DNA from: Microvirga sp. BSC39
GTDB lineage: Bacteria; Pseudomonadota; Alphaproteobacteria; Rhizobiales; Beijerinckiaceae
Direction of reading: 5' to 3'
Assembly: GCF_000739015.1 (NCBI RefSeq)
Contig: NZ_JPUG01000062.1
Coordinates: 124,001 to 188,000, forward strand
Length of the DNA stretch: 64,000 bases
The notes under the pieces were generated by a model that was given only the letters and a program-made list of their open reading frames with translations, made no database searches and was not told the origin of the DNA. Every line of letters starts with the position of its first letter. Within the stretch, counting starts at the first letter, position 1. Of this stretch, positions 1 to 13,121 are shown piece by piece. The position numbers and the translations under genes were made by a program.

Positions 1-978
1 GGAGGACAGATCAAGGCCGAAGCTTTTGCGCACGGTATTGGCGTTCGCGCGCTTGCCCCGGAAGTTCTCGGCAGAAAATCGGCTGACCAGATAAGGATCC
101 GTGCTCGGATCCCAGCTTGCATCGATGCCGTTGATGATGCCGTCGAGACGACCCTCCTCGGCGCGGGTCCTGAGAAGGCCATCGAGGCCACAACCGAATT
201 CCGGTCGTGTGATCTCCTTGGCATAGGTGGAGCTCACGGTCGTGATGTGGGACGAATAGTAGATACCTGCCTTCAGGAAAGAGAGCTTGCCGTAAAACTC
301 GACACCGTTCATCTGAAAGGCAGCATCGGGAATGCCCAGATGAGACAAGCGATTACGATCGAAGTTCCCCTGATAGGCGAGGTTGTGAATCGTCAGAATT
401 GTCGGAATGCGCTGCCCGCGCCAAGCGAGATAGGCCGATGCGAGTCCGGAAGGCCAATCATTGAGGTGCAGAAGATCGGCGCGCCATAAGGAATCGCCGT
501 TGCCTGAGGCGATATCGGCCGCCGCCAGGCCAAGACGCGCGAAGCGGACGTCGTTGTCGCTCCAGTCATTTCCGAAGCTGTCGACATATGGCGATCCATC
601 GCGATCATACAGTTCCGGGCACAGAAGCACGTAAACCGTCAGGCCGTCCTGGGTCGTCCCCCGCCCAAGGCCACAGGCCGGTATGCCGAACGAAGCCGGC
701 AAACGGGCAATCTCCTCAACGTCGCCGATCTGCGACAGAACCTGGCGATAGCCCGGAATGAGAATTCGCACGTCGTAGTGATGGCGGAGCGCACGCGGCA
801 ATGCCGCCGATACCTCACCAAGGCCTCCAGCTTTGATATAGTCGGCGATCTCGGATGTAACGAAAAGAATGGATTGACGGCGCTTAATGGAAACTGAAGC
901 TTGGGCGCCGCTCAGAAGTTCGGCATGCGCCATGGTCGAGACACCTGAAACGGTGTCCAGTTGAGATGAATCCAGCAT
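1..978 (-). CDS. glgA: Glycogen synthase, second copy (partial, C-terminus outside window)
   Basis: Reading leftwards from ATG at 978, 326 codons stay open to the window edge. The product is the N-terminal part of an ADP-glucose:glycogen glucosyltransferase (GT5). The start of the domain carries the family's Lys-x-Gly-Gly nucleotide-binding loop as KAGGLGEV, followed by recognisable GT5 blocks (HLNDWPSGL, TIHNLAYQGNF, GIINGID). A ~30-residue stretch precedes the domain, so an internal ATG (MAHAELL) is a possible alternative start. It is a diverged paralogue of the complete glgA at 10252-11700 and may have a different product or regulation. It is divergent from treZ, with a shared 251-bp promoter region. 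Identity is firm; the function of the second copy is inferred. Confidence 0.9.
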   Translation of the reverse strand, partial: MLDSSQLDTVSGVSTMAHAELLSGAQASVSIKRRQSILFVTSEIADYIKAGGLGEVSAALPRALRHHYDVRILIPGYRQVLSQIGDVEEIARLPASFGIPACGLGRGTTQDGLTVYVLLCPELYDRDGSPYVDSFGNDWSDNDVRFARLGLAAADIASGNGDSLWRADLLHLNDWPSGLASAYLAWRGQRIPTILTIHNLAYQGNFDRNRLSHLGIPDAAFQMNGVEFYGKLSFLKAGIYYSSHITTVSSTYAKEITRPEFGCGLDGLLRTRAEEGRLDGIINGIDASWDPSTDPYLVSRFSAENFRGKRANANTVRKSFGLDLSS

Positions 979-1036
979 GTTAGCTCAGAGGCGCGATCCC
1001 CGACGACTCCCCCGCGCCATAGGTAGTCGGGCTCTT

Positions 1037-1062
1037 AACTCACTCGCATGGGGGATGGTTCC
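1037..1062 (-). promoter_or_regulatory. Possible EcfG-type promoter for the partial glgA
   Basis: On the minus strand GGAAC (1062-1058) is separated by 17 nt from AGTT (1040-1037), one mismatch from the EcfG -10 element CGTT. It lies about 60 nt upstream of the glgA start at 978. On its own this is weak; it gains weight from the better site facing the other way towards treZ. Confidence 0.35.
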
Positions 1063-1171
1063 GCAGAATTTTCGGAAAATTTCTGATTAATCCTTTCAGC
1101 CAGCTTGGCTTTATAATGTTGCTCACTGCCGCCCGGCAAAAATCAGCTTAGCTGTTTTTTTCTGCTGCTCC

Positions 1172-1196
1172 GGAACATTGCCCTGCACTGCTCGTT
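1172..1196 (+). promoter_or_regulatory. EcfG (general stress response sigma factor) promoter upstream of treZ
   Basis: GGAAC at 1172-1176, a 16-nt spacer and CGTT at 1193-1196 match the known alphaproteobacterial EcfG/SigT consensus exactly in both elements and in spacing. The -10 element lies 33 nt before the treZ ATG, leaving a short leader. Trehalose synthesis is a classical output of the PhyR-NepR-EcfG stress pathway, so site and target agree. The role is inferred; no transcript start is visible in sequence alone. Confidence 0.7.
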
Positions 1197-1229
1197 CGCA
1201 AGTGCTTCCCCTGCTTCTCCGGAGTTCCG

Positions 1230-3046
<1,817 letters not shown>

Positions 3047-3050
<4 letters not shown>

Positions 3051-6000
3051 GCAAGCTGGATGCTCTGCTGGAGCGGATGGCCGCGCTCGTCGGCATTTCC
3101 TCGGATTACAGCGATGCCTTTGGAAAACGGGTCGAGACGAGTTCCCACACCCGCAAAGCCCTGCTCACCGCGCTTGGGCTCGACGTCTCGTCTGACAAAG
3201 GTGCGCAGGAGAGCCTTAAGCGTATGGAGCAGTTGAAGGCTGGCCCAGTACCCGCAGTCATAACCGTGGAAGCGGGAGCACCCGCGAAGATCAAGCTGCG
3301 CGCCGGCGCCGGGGCCTCGGCCTGGACGTTGACCGAGGAAGGCGGAGCGACTCATGAGGGCCGGCTCACCAAGGCCAGCCGCACTCTCGATCTACCACCT
3401 CTTCCGATGGGCTATCACCAACTTCAGCTGGGTGACCGAGAGGCAACCATCATCGCTGCTCCTGAATGGTGTTGGGCGCCCGAGGCTCTAAAAGGGGACG
3501 CAAGGCTTTGGGGGCTGACTGCGCAGGTCTACTCCCTGCGCTCGCAGCGCGACCTCGGAATCGGCGACTACTCGGACGTGGCTCTCACCGCAGAGGGTGT
3601 CGGTCGCTGCGGCGGCGCATTCCTGGGCCTCAGCCCGGTTCATGCGCTCTTCGCGGCGGATCGGTCGAAGATTTCGCCCTACTCCCCATCCTCGCGCCTG
3701 TTCCTTGAGTCCCTCTACATCGACCCGACAGTTGTCGAGGGTTTCGCTGAGAGTGGTGCGCAGCAGCTTCTCGAGGCTTCGGACGTGCAGCGGCGTCTCG
3801 CCAAGCTGCAAGGCGCCTCACTGATCGATTACGCCGAGGTCTGGGCCATCAAGCGCCCGATCCTCGACGCTCTCTGGTCCTGGTTCCAGGCCTCTGGCGA
3901 CAAGGCCGCGTTCGAGACGTTCCGCCTCGAAGGTGGCGAGGCCCTGGAGGCCCACGCCACCTTCGAGGCACTCTCCGAGCACTTTCGGGCGCAAGGGCGC
4001 TTCTGGACCGGCGAATGGCCCGAAGCCTTCCGATCAGTCCGTTCGGACGAGGTCAGGCAGTTCCGCTCTCAGGAAGCGGAGCGTGTCGCCTTCCATGCTT
4101 GGCTGCAATGGCTGGCTGACCGGCAGCTGGGGCAGGCTGCGGAACGGGCCCGCGCCGCTGGACTTCCCATCGGGCTTTATCGCGATCTCGCGGTCGGATC
4201 GGATGGCGGCGGATCCGAGATCTGGTCGACGCCGGAGCGCTATGCCCCCGGGCTGTCCATCGGCGCGCCGCCCGATCCGCTCGGGCCCCAGGGGCAGGAT
4301 TGGGGCCTGCCGCCCTTCAACCCGCTCACCCTGGAGGAGCAGGGCCTTGCCGCCTTCCGCGATCTCGTCTCGGCCAATATGCGTCATGCCGGCGCGATCC
4401 GCATCGATCATGCGTTTCAGCTCCAGCGCCTCTTCCTGATCCCGTCCGGTGCTCCCGCTTCGCAAGGGGCCTATGTGGATTATCCGTTCGAGGCCATGCT
4501 GGCGGTGCTGCGCATCGAGAGCCATCGCGCCCGGTGCCTCGTGATTGCAGAGGATCTCGGGACGGCACCGGAAGGCTTCTCCGACGCGATCATGGCATCG
4601 GGTGTCCTCAGCTACCGGGTGCTCCCCTTCGAGCGCGAAGAAGCCGCCTTCAAGAAGCCCGAACAGTACCCTCGCTCAGCCCTGGCCGTGATCACCACCC
4701 ACGACCTGCCGACCTTCACCGGATGGTGGCGCGGCCTTGACATCGACCTGCGCCAGACCCTCGGCATCTTCGACCCGAAGACCTCCAACCGGGAGCGCGC
4801 CGCGCGCAAGGCGGACAGGAGCCACTTCGCCCAGGCGCTCGCGGCAGAAGGTCTCCTGCCCTCGGCGCAGGTACCGGAAGAACCGCCCCTTGAGGCGACC
4901 ATCCGTTATCTCGCCCGCACCTCGTCCGTCCTCACGGCGGTGCAGATCGAGGATGCATCCGGCGAACTGAACCAGCCCAACATGCCGGGCATGGACGTCG
5001 GCCATCCCAACTGGCGCCGCAGACTGTCGAACACTGTCGAGGATATTGCCTCTCCGGGCAGCCTGCTGGCGAAGCTCGCCGTTGCCCTGACCGAGGAAGG
5101 CCGGGACGTGCACGCCCGCAGGAGCACTCTCGCGGCTCCACCGCCTCGCGCCACCTACCGCCTGCAATTTCATAAGGACTTCACGTTCGACGACGCCGTG
5201 AAGATTGTGCCTTATTTGGCAAAGCTCGGCATCAGCCATGTCTATTCCTCGCCCATCCAGGCAGCCGCGCCCGGATCCACCCACGGCTACGACATCGTCG
5301 ATCATTCCGTGATCAATCCGGAGCTCGGCGGAGAGGAGGGATTCCACCGTTTCTCGGAGACTCTCAAAGAGCACGGCCTCAAGCTCGTGCTCGACATTGT
5401 GCCGAACCATATGGGCATCGGCGGCCAGTCCAACGGCTGGTGGCTCTCCGTGCTGGAATGGGGACGCCTCTCCCCGGTGGCCGACGCTTTCGACATCGAC
5501 TGGGAGCGCCCTGGGGCCGATGGCAAGCTGATCATCCCGTCCTTGGGCGGACTTTATGGCGAGGTGCTCGAAAGAGGCGAACTGCAGCTGAAATTCGACC
5601 CTGAGGGCGGCTCCTTCAGTGTGTGGCATTGGGAGCATCGCTTCCCAATCTGCCCCACCACTTATCCCGAGATCCTCGATCGCGCTTTGGTCTCCCTGAG
5701 CAATCCCGCCAAGGCCGGGAAGCTGCGGAGCATCACACAGCGCCTGCAAGCGATGGAACAGCAGGCTGCTGGCGAGAACCATTCGCTCCCACAGGAGGCG
5801 GAGGGGCTGAAGCATGATCTGGCACAGGTGGTTTCCGCTTCTCCGGACCTGCGGAAGGCCATCGACAGGGCCGTTGCAGCCATCAACGGAAGCCCCGATG
5901 AGCCGGGAAGCTTCGATGCTTTGCACCGCCTCCTGGAGAGGCAGGCTTACCGCCTTTCCTTCTGGAGGGTGGCATCGAGCGATATCAACTACCGCCGGTT

Positions 6001-7897
6001 CTTTGACATCAATACCCTGGCGGGCATACGGGTCGAGATCCCGCAGGTCTTCGAGAAAACCCATGAGCTGATCCTCCGCCTCGTGAACGAGGGTCACGTT
6101 CATGGCCTCAGGATCGACCACATCGATGGCCTCGCCGATCCGGAGGGCTATGCCCGCGCCCTTCAGGAGAAGGTCGGACCAGGCTTCTACGTGGTGGTCG
6201 AAAAGATCCTCGAGCCCGGCGAGGAGTTGCGTTCCTGGCCCGTTGCCGGAACCTCGGGCTACGACACCCTCAATCTGATCGACGGCGTGCTGGTGGACGG
6301 ACGATCGGCCGACGCATTCGAGCGGATTTACCGCGAGGCATCGGACCTTCAGGGCTCCTACGAGGATCTCCTCAGGCAGGCCAAGGTCGAGATCACGGAG
6401 AAGAACTTCGCCAGCGAACTCGGGGTCCTGGTGTCGGACATCAAGGCTGTCGCCGATGCCAGCCGCCGCACACGCGACTACACGACATTTGCCCTACGCC
6501 AATCTCTGGTGGAGATCGTTGCCGCGTTCCCTGTCTACCGCAGCTATCTGAAGGACGGTAAACCTGCAGCCGAGGATGTGCGCCTGATCGAGGAGACAGT
6601 CGAGGCGGCCAAGACCTCCAGCGCCCTCCCCGACCGCACGGTGCATGACTTCATCGCTTCGGTCCTTCTCGGCCGGATGCCGTCCGGCGTCTCTGACGAC
6701 GTGCGTCGCTTCCGCCGCCGTTTCCAGCAGCTCACGGGTCCGGTCATGGCCAAGAGCCTGGAGGACACGCTCTTCTACCGCTATGGCCGCCTGATTGCCC
6801 TCAACGAAGTGGGCGGCGACCCCGGCCATTTCGGCCTGCCGCCGGAGGGCTTTCACCGGTCAAACGAAGATCGTGCGCAGAACTGGCCTCACGCCATGAT
6901 CGCCACCGCCACCCACGACACCAAGCGCGGCGAGGATGCACGCGCCCGACTTCTCGCGCTCTCCGAGATGGCGGAGGAATGGACCAAAGCTCTCGATCTC
7001 TGGAAGGAGTTGGCATCCCCTCACCTGACAGAGATCGACGGCGTTCCTGCACCGGATGCCAACGATCAGTTCATCCTGCTCCAAGCCCTCGTCGGCGCGT
7101 GGCCCCTGGAACTCTTGGAGAAGGCTGATCGCAAGAAATTGGCCTCGTTCCAGGAGCGGATGGAGGGTTATCTCACAAAGGCACTCCGTGAAGCCAAGCG
7201 GCATACGAGCTGGGTTGCCCCGAACGAAGCCTATGAGAACGCGGCTCTTGAACTCCTGAGAGCCGTGCTCACCCCGAAGAGCCCATTCCTGGAACGCTTC
7301 GGCGATCTGATCCGGCGCCTGTCTACGTTGGGCATGCTGAACGGGTTGGCCCGCACGGTCCTCAAGCTGACGCTGCCGGGGGTGCCCGACATCTACCAGG
7401 GGACGGAGTTCTGGGATTTCTCTCTGGTCGATCCCGACAACCGGCGTCCGGTGGATTACACCGCCCGTGCAAAAGCCTTGGAGAAGGGCGACGCGCTCAC
7501 CTCTCTGATGGAGAGTTGGACCGACGGGCGAATCAAGCAGAGGATCATCGCCGCTCTGCTACGCGACCGAGCCCAATCACCGACACTCTATGCCGAAGGC
7601 GACTACCGGCTGCTGGAAGCCGAAGGTGTTCGTGCGGACCAACTTCTGGCCTATGTCAGGCAGCACGGCACCGATGCTCTTGCCGTCGTCGTTCCGCGTC
7701 TATGGGCAGGCTTCATGACGAGCGATGATCCATCCTTCGATGCCGCAACTTGGAGCGACACAGGGATTGAGCTTGCTCAGGGCCATTGGCTGAACGTGAT
7801 AACAGGAGATGAGATCCTCATCGATCAGAGTCGGACGAAAATATCAGACCTGTTGAAGGAGGTCCCCTTCGCTGTCCTCAAGCTTCGATCCTCGTAG
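3047..7897 (+). CDS. Bifunctional 4-alpha-glucanotransferase / malto-oligosyltrehalose synthase fusion
   Basis: One 1616-residue frame joins two enzymes. Residues 1 to ~690 are MalQ (GH77), which transfers maltooligosyl units between glucans; its triad is present (D454 in AIRIDHAF, E502 in VIAEDLGT, D553 in TTHDLPTF). Residues ~700-1616 are TreY (GH13), which isomerises the reducing-end linkage to alpha-1,1; its triad is D1024 in LRIDHIDG, E1052 in VVVEKILEPGE and D1291 in TATHDTKRG. Both halves are near normal length, so both should be active. I chose ATG 3047 because it overlaps the treZ stop as ATGA; a start at 3014 would lie inside treZ. Such MalQ-TreY fusions are known. The fusion could keep maltodextrin ends near the trehalose-forming site. 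Confidence 0.93.
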
Positions 7898-8021
7898 ACA
7901 GGTGCAAGTCGACCGCGAGAACGATAGGTCGGAGTTATAGTTCAGCTTGCCGGGGACTTCCTGCAGGCTTGCGCGTTGATGAACACAGACATTTCGCCCC
8001 GCATGGCTTTCGAGATTTCCA

Positions 8022-10229
8022 ATGAATGACAAAGTCGATACCCGTGAGCAGTCGCCCCCTCAGATCGTCGCCCCGAACGTGCGGCGCACCTCCCGCGTCC
8101 GGGAGGGACTTCCCTATCCCCTTGGAGCCACGTGGGATGGATTGGGCGTCAACTTTGCGATCTTCTCCGCGAATGCCACGAAGGTTGAGCTGTGCCTGTT
8201 CGATGAGGACGGCGAGCGGGAAATCGAGCGGATCGAGCTTCCGGAATATACCGACGAAGTCTGGCATGGTTACCTGCCGGACGCGCGGCCAGGCACGACC
8301 TACGGCTACCGGGTTCATGGCCCTTACGAGCCCACAGCCGGCCACCGCTTCAACCCCAACAAGCTCCTTCTCGATCCTTATGCCAAGCAGCTCATCGGCG
8401 ACCTGAAGTGGAACCCGGCCCTATTCGGGTACACCCTTGGTTCGCCGGATGCCGACCTCTCCTTCGACAAGCGCGACAGCGCGCCGTTCATGCAAAAATG
8501 CCGGGTCGTCGAGTCGGCCTTCACCTGGGCACGGGCGCGCCGTCCGCAGATACCGTGGGAGCGCTCCATCATCTATGAGACTCATCTGCGCGGCTTCACC
8601 ATGCAGCATCCGGCAGTGCCGAAGGAGTTTCGCGGGACGTTCTCAGGTCTCATGCAGCATGAGGTGATCGAATACATCAAGAATCTCGGCGTCACGGCGG
8701 TCGAGCTGCTGCCGATCCATGCTTTCGTGGATGACAGCTATCTGGTCGAGAAGAAGCTGAAGAACTACTGGGGCTACAACTCGATAGGCTTCTTCGCACC
8801 GCAGCCGCGCTACCTTGCAACACCCTTCATCAACGAGGTGAAGGAGATGGTGAGCCATCTCCACGATGCCGGAATCGAGGTGATCCTGGATGTGGTCTAC
8901 AACCACACGGCCGAAGGCAACGAGCTGGGGCCGACCCTGTCCTTCAGAGGCATCGACAACGCATCCTATTACCGGCTCGCGCCCGATCCCCGCTACTACA
9001 TCAACGATACGGGAACCGGGAACACGGTGAACCTCAGCCACTCCCGTGTGCTCCAGATGGTCACGGATTCCTTGCGCTACTGGGCGCAGGAGGTTCAGAT
9101 CGACGGCTTCCGGTTCGATCTCGCGACGATCCTGGGCCGCGAGCCGCATGGCTTCGAAGAGGATGGCCGTTTCCTCGACGCCTGCCGCCAGGACCCCGCG
9201 CTCAGCCAGGTCAAGCTGATCGCCGAACCATGGGATTGCGGCCCTGGAGGTTATCAGGTCGGCCGCTTCTCGCCCGGCTGGGCGGAGTGGAACGACCGCT
9301 ATCGCGATACGGTGCGCGCCTACTGGAAGGGCGAAGAAGGAAAGCTGCCGGAGCTTGCAGCCCGCCTTACGGCATCGGCGGACATCTTCAACAAGCGCGG
9401 GCGCCGACCATGGGCTTCCGTGAACTTCATCACCGCCCATGACGGCTTCACGCTGAACGATCTCGTCTCCTACAACGAGAAGCACAACGAGGCGAACGGA
9501 GAGGACAACAAGGACGGCCACGACCACAACCTCTCCTTCAACTATGGCGTAGAGGGACCGACCGACGATCCTGAGATCCGCGCGCTGCGCTTGCGCCAGA
9601 TCCGCAACATGCTGGCCACCCTGCTCTTCTCGCAGGGAACCCCGATGCTTCTCGCTGGCGATGAATTCGCCCGTACCCAGCAGGGCAATAACAACGCCTA
9701 TTGTCAGGATAACGAGGTGTCCTGGATCGATTGGGAGGGAATCGACGAGGACGGAGTCGAACTTCTCGAGTTCACCCGCAAGCTGATCCAGCTGCGTCAG
9801 AACTTGCCGATCCTGCGACGCGTCCGCTTTCTCTCCGGCGTCTACAACGAGGAGCTCGACGTCAAGGACGTGACGTGGCTCACCCCCGCCGGCGACGAGA
9901 TGACGCCTGAGAATTGGGAGGATCCCAACGCACGCTGCATCAGCATCCTGCTGGATGGCCGTGCTCAGCCGACCGGCATCCGCAGGCGAGGCACGGACGT
10001 GACTCTCCTCATGATCCTGAATGCTCACAACGATGTGGTGAAGTGCACCTTGCCGGAGGTGGTCGGCGGGGAGGCCTGGATGTGTCATATCGATACCAAC
10101 CAGCCGGATCTGGACGCTCCCGCGGAGTTTGGTTTCGGCAAGGTCTACACGGTCACGGCCCATTCCCTTCTGCTGTTCCAGCTGAAACCAGCCAAGCAGC
10201 CGAAGCCCGAGAAAAGGAAGAGCGCCTGA
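8022..10229 (+). CDS. glgX: Glycogen debranching enzyme GlgX
   Basis: A 735-residue GH13 isoamylase-type enzyme that hydrolyses alpha-1,6 branches of glycogen and limit dextrins, feeding linear chains to MalQ and TreY. An N-terminal CBM48-like domain (GVNFAIFSANATKVELCLFD) precedes the barrel. Catalytic residues are D366 (GFRFDLAT), E402 (IAEPWDCG) and D474 (TAHDGFTL), followed by the GlgX-typical NEKHNEANGE block. It is somewhat longer than E. coli GlgX. It lies 124 nt downstream of malQ-treY, so it may be in the same operon or have its own promoter. The ribosome binding site is weak. Confidence 0.93.
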   Translation: MNDKVDTREQSPPQIVAPNVRRTSRVREGLPYPLGATWDGLGVNFAIFSANATKVELCLFDEDGEREIERIELPEYTDEVWHGYLPDARPGTTYGYRVHGPYEPTAGHRFNPNKLLLDPYAKQLIGDLKWNPALFGYTLGSPDADLSFDKRDSAPFMQKCRVVESAFTWARARRPQIPWERSIIYETHLRGFTMQHPAVPKEFRGTFSGLMQHEVIEYIKNLGVTAVELLPIHAFVDDSYLVEKKLKNYWGYNSIGFFAPQPRYLATPFINEVKEMVSHLHDAGIEVILDVVYNHTAEGNELGPTLSFRGIDNASYYRLAPDPRYYINDTGTGNTVNLSHSRVLQMVTDSLRYWAQEVQIDGFRFDLATILGREPHGFEEDGRFLDACRQDPALSQVKLIAEPWDCGPGGYQVGRFSPGWAEWNDRYRDTVRAYWKGEEGKLPELAARLTASADIFNKRGRRPWASVNFITAHDGFTLNDLVSYNEKHNEANGEDNKDGHDHNLSFNYGVEGPTDDPEIRALRLRQIRNMLATLLFSQGTPMLLAGDEFARTQQGNNNAYCQDNEVSWIDWEGIDEDGVELLEFTRKLIQLRQNLPILRRVRFLSGVYNEELDVKDVTWLTPAGDEMTPENWEDPNARCISILLDGRAQPTGIRRRGTDVTLLMILNAHNDVVKCTLPEVVGGEAWMCHIDTNQPDLDAPAEFGFGKVYTVTAHSLLLFQLKPAKQPKPEKRKSA

Positions 10230-10239
10230 TCCGGCGCTC
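10220..10239. terminator. Candidate bidirectional terminator between glgX and glgA
   Basis: A 7-bp perfect stem (GAGCGCC / GGCGCTC) with a 6-nt loop spans the glgX stop codon and lies just beyond the end of the convergent glgA. Read on the minus strand it is followed by a pyrimidine-rich CTTCCTTTTC run, so it fits glgA termination better than glgX termination. Confidence 0.45.
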
Positions 10240-10251
10240 CTACCTTCGATC

Positions 10252-11700
10252 TCACGTGGACAGGCAGGACCGGTAGAGGTCGGCGTATTGCTTGGCAGGG
10301 CGACGCCAGCTCACATCAGAGCGCATGCCGTTGCCCTGCAGGCGCCGCCATGCCTGCCTGTCGCGCCAGAGAATTCTTGCCCGGTCGATGGCATCCGCAA
10401 ACGGACAGAGCGCGGCGGGCCCGAACTGGAAACCCGTGGCGACACCGGCCGCGATGGCCATCTCATTGGCATCGATCACCGTATCGGCCAGTCCTCCCAC
10501 CCGAGACACGATGGGCACGCTCCCGTAGCGCATGGCGCATAACTGCGTCAGGCCACAGGGTTCAAACCGTGATGGCACGAGCAGGGCATCGCTGCCGCCC
10601 TGGATCAGGTGAGCGAGCCCCTCGTCATAGCCGAAGAAGCACCCGACCTGACCGGGATGGACAGTGCTGGCGGTCTGGAAGCTGCCTTCGAGTGCCCTGT
10701 CTCCAGAGCCCAGGAGCGCCAGCTGTGCGCCACCGGCAAGGAGCCTTGAGAGGCCGGCGAGCACGAGATCCAGGCCTTTCTGCTCGGACAGGCGGCTGAC
10801 GATGCCGAAGAGCATCACGTCAGGATCCTGGCTCAAGCCCAGGCGCTTCTGCAGTGCCGCCTTATTGGCCATGCGAGCATCGAGATTGTCGGGATCGTAC
10901 GTCTGCGCGAGGTTCGTATCCGAAAAAGGATCCCAGACCTTGTCATCGATGCCGTTGAGAATGCCGGACACAGCGCTCGATCGAAACCGCAGCAACCCAT
11001 CGAGACCCATTCCGCCTTCACGTGTCTGAATTTCCCTGGCATAGGTCGGTGAAACGGTCGTGATCCGATCCGCGTGCTGCAAGCCGGCTTTCAGGAACCC
11101 GATCTGCCCATAATACTCGACGCCGTCGATGGTGAAGGTGCTGGCCGGCAATCCTAGTTCGAGCAACAGGTATGGAGGGAAAACGCCCTGAAAGGCGATG
11201 TTGTGGATCGTCATGACCGTTGCAGGACGCGGGCCTTCCGCGAGGCTCAGGTAGAGCGGCGCGAGCCCAGCCTGCCAGTCGTGGGCATGAACCACGTCGG
11301 GCACGAATCCCGGCGCCAATCCTTGGCCGATGTCGGCTGCCGCTCGAGAGAGAGCTGCGAAGCGCCGCGCGTTGTCCATCCAGTCCTGGCCATCCGGTGC
11401 AAGGTAGGGAGAACCGGGCCTGTCGAACAGATGCGGGGCATCGATGACGAAGAGGTCCAGACCCCCTGCCCTTCCCGACAGCAGGCTTGCCGCTCCACCG
11501 AAGAAGCCGGAATAACGATGAACGACCTGCGAGCCCTCCAGAGCCCTCATCACGGCCGGATATCCCGGAACGAGCGTGATGACCGTCACGTCCTCTGCCG
11601 CGAGGGCGGACGGAAGGGCTCCGGCGACATCGGCCAATCCGCCTGTCTTGATGATGGGAAAGATCTCTGACGTGACGGAGAGAACGTTCAGAGGCCTCAT
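10252..11700 (-). CDS. glgA: Glycogen synthase (ADP-glucose)
   Basis: A complete 482-residue GT5 glucosyltransferase that elongates glycogen from ADP-glucose. The N-terminus [21 protein letters not shown] carries the catalytic KTGG loop (K18). The C-terminal Rossmann domain has the EPCGLTQL nucleotide-sugar motif and a normal C-terminal helix. Its start codon overlaps the glgC stop as ATGA (11697-11700), so the enzyme making ADP-glucose and the enzyme using it are translationally coupled. It is convergent with glgX, 22 nt away. It is clearly separate in sequence from the partial paralogue at the left edge. Confidence 0.96.
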   Translation of the reverse strand: MRPLNVLSVTSEIFPIIKTGGLADVAGALPSALAAEDVTVITLVPGYPAVMRALEGSQVVHRYSGFFGGAASLLSGRAGGLDLFVIDAPHLFDRPGSPYLAPDGQDWMDNARRFAALSRAAADIGQGLAPGFVPDVVHAHDWQAGLAPLYLSLAEGPRPATVMTIHNIAFQGVFPPYLLLELGLPASTFTIDGVEYYGQIGFLKAGLQHADRITTVSPTYAREIQTREGGMGLDGLLRFRSSAVSGILNGIDDKVWDPFSDTNLAQTYDPDNLDARMANKAALQKRLGLSQDPDVMLFGIVSRLSEQKGLDLVLAGLSRLLAGGAQLALLGSGDRALEGSFQTASTVHPGQVGCFFGYDEGLAHLIQGGSDALLVPSRFEPCGLTQLCAMRYGSVPIVSRVGGLADTVIDANEMAIAAGVATGFQFGPAALCPFADAIDRARILWRDRQAWRRLQGNGMRSDVSWRRPAKQYADLYRSCLST

Positions 11701-12980
11701 ACAGACAATCTCTCGATCATCGGCTTCGTGATGAGGCAGATGCCCCTCTCGGTACGACGGAACCGCTGAGCGTCGAGTTCGGGATCCTCACCGACAACGA
11801 GCCCATCGGGGATATGTACGCCCCGGTCGACGACAACGTTCTTGAGCCGCGCACCTTTTCCCACATCCGCATAGGGAAGAATGACGGCACCTTCCACGGA
11901 GGCGTAGGAATGGAGATGCACGCCCGTAAAGACGAGCGACTGGCGCAGGGCTGCTCCCGATACGATGCACCCGCTGGAGACGAGGGAGTTGATGGCATGC
12001 CCACGTCGCCCTTCCTCATCATGAACGAACTTCGCCGGCGGCCATGTCTCCGTAAAGGTGGAGATCGGCCAGTCGTGGTCATAGAGATCCAGTGAGGGCA
12101 CGATCGCCGTCAGATCGATGTTGGCCTCCCAGTACGCGTCCACTGTCCCGACGTCGCGCCAATAGGCCTCCGCATCGCTCCCGCCGGCCTCTGCTCCGGA
12201 GCGGACGCATGAGCGGGTAAACCGATGCGCCACGGCTTTTCCGTGCTGGACCAGATAGGGGATGATGTCCTTCCCGAAATCCCGGTTCGAGCCGGGCGTC
12301 TCCGCGTCGCGTCTCAGCTGATCGAAGAGGAAACGAGTGTTGAAGACGTAGATGCCCATGCTCGCCAGAGCCTTGTCGGGATTGTCCGGCATGCCCGGTG
12401 GATCGGCAGGCTTCTCAAGAAAGGAAATGATCCGGTCCGTCCCGTCGACTGCCATTACGCCAAAGCCGGTTGCCTCCATGCGCGGCACCTCGAGGCAGCC
12501 GACGGTCACGTCGGCCCCCATGTCGACGTGCTGACGCAACATGAGCTCGTAATCCATCTTGTAGATGTGATCGCCGGCCAGGATGATGATGTACTCGGGA
12601 TCGATGCTCGCGATGATGTCGATGTTCTGGAACACCGCGTCGGCTGTGCCTTCGTACCACATGGTTTCCGAGACACGCTGACTGGCGGGCAGGATATCGA
12701 AGCTCTCGTTCCGCTCGGCCCGGAAGTAGTTCCAACCCCGCTGCAGATGACGGATCAGGCTGTGAGCCTTGTACTGTGTTGCTACTCCGATACGTCTGAT
12801 GCCGGAGTTCAGGGCATTCGAGAGCGCGAAATCGATAATGCGTGTGTTGCCCCCGAAATACACGGCGGGCTTGGCGCGAATATCCGTCAGTTCCATCAAT
12901 CGGCTACCGCGCCCGCCGGCAAGAACATACGCCATGGCATGACGGGCGAGAGGCGCGTAGGGAACTCTGGAATTCGGCAA
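11697..12980 (-). CDS. glgC: Glucose-1-phosphate adenylyltransferase (ADP-glucose pyrophosphorylase)
   Basis: A 427-residue enzyme making ADP-glucose from glucose-1-phosphate and ATP, the committed step of glycogen synthesis. The nucleotidyltransferase loop [10 protein letters not shown] is followed by [22 protein letters not shown] and [10 protein letters not shown]. The C-terminal part is the left-handed beta-helix domain seen in allosteric GlgC. The sequence follows the Rhizobium/Agrobacterium pattern closely ([14 protein letters not shown] near the start), a group generally activated by fructose-6-phosphate and pyruvate. The start is TTG at 12980, supported by GAGGA 7 nt upstream and by agreement with that family's N-terminus. 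Confidence 0.95.
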   Translation of the reverse strand: MPNSRVPYAPLARHAMAYVLAGGRGSRLMELTDIRAKPAVYFGGNTRIIDFALSNALNSGIRRIGVATQYKAHSLIRHLQRGWNYFRAERNESFDILPASQRVSETMWYEGTADAVFQNIDIIASIDPEYIIILAGDHIYKMDYELMLRQHVDMGADVTVGCLEVPRMEATGFGVMAVDGTDRIISFLEKPADPPGMPDNPDKALASMGIYVFNTRFLFDQLRRDAETPGSNRDFGKDIIPYLVQHGKAVAHRFTRSCVRSGAEAGGSDAEAYWRDVGTVDAYWEANIDLTAIVPSLDLYDHDWPISTFTETWPPAKFVHDEEGRRGHAINSLVSSGCIVSGAALRQSLVFTGVHLHSYASVEGAVILPYADVGKGARLKNVVVDRGVHIPDGLVVGEDPELDAQRFRRTERGICLITKPMIERLSV

Positions 12981-13121
12981 GGCCGGGTCCTCACATCAAA
13001 GGCATTCACCTGATCATATAGAGGCCGGGATGGCTGCTGGTACTTGTCGCGTGACTGACTTCAACGGAGTACCGCCCGGGAGCCTCCGACCGGAGGCCGA
13101 AGGCTTGTATGCTGATCGCGC

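Noticed and set aside
1112..1117. TATAAT hexamer upstream of treZ as a sigma-70 promoter
   Set aside because: No acceptable -35 element 16-18 nt upstream; the EcfG site closer to the gene fits much better.
8643..10163. Minus-strand frame of 506 codons antisense to glgX (and similar frames opposite malQ-treY at 4676-6121 and serA at 18051-19520)
   Set aside because: All are shadows of well-supported enzymes with intact catalytic motifs.
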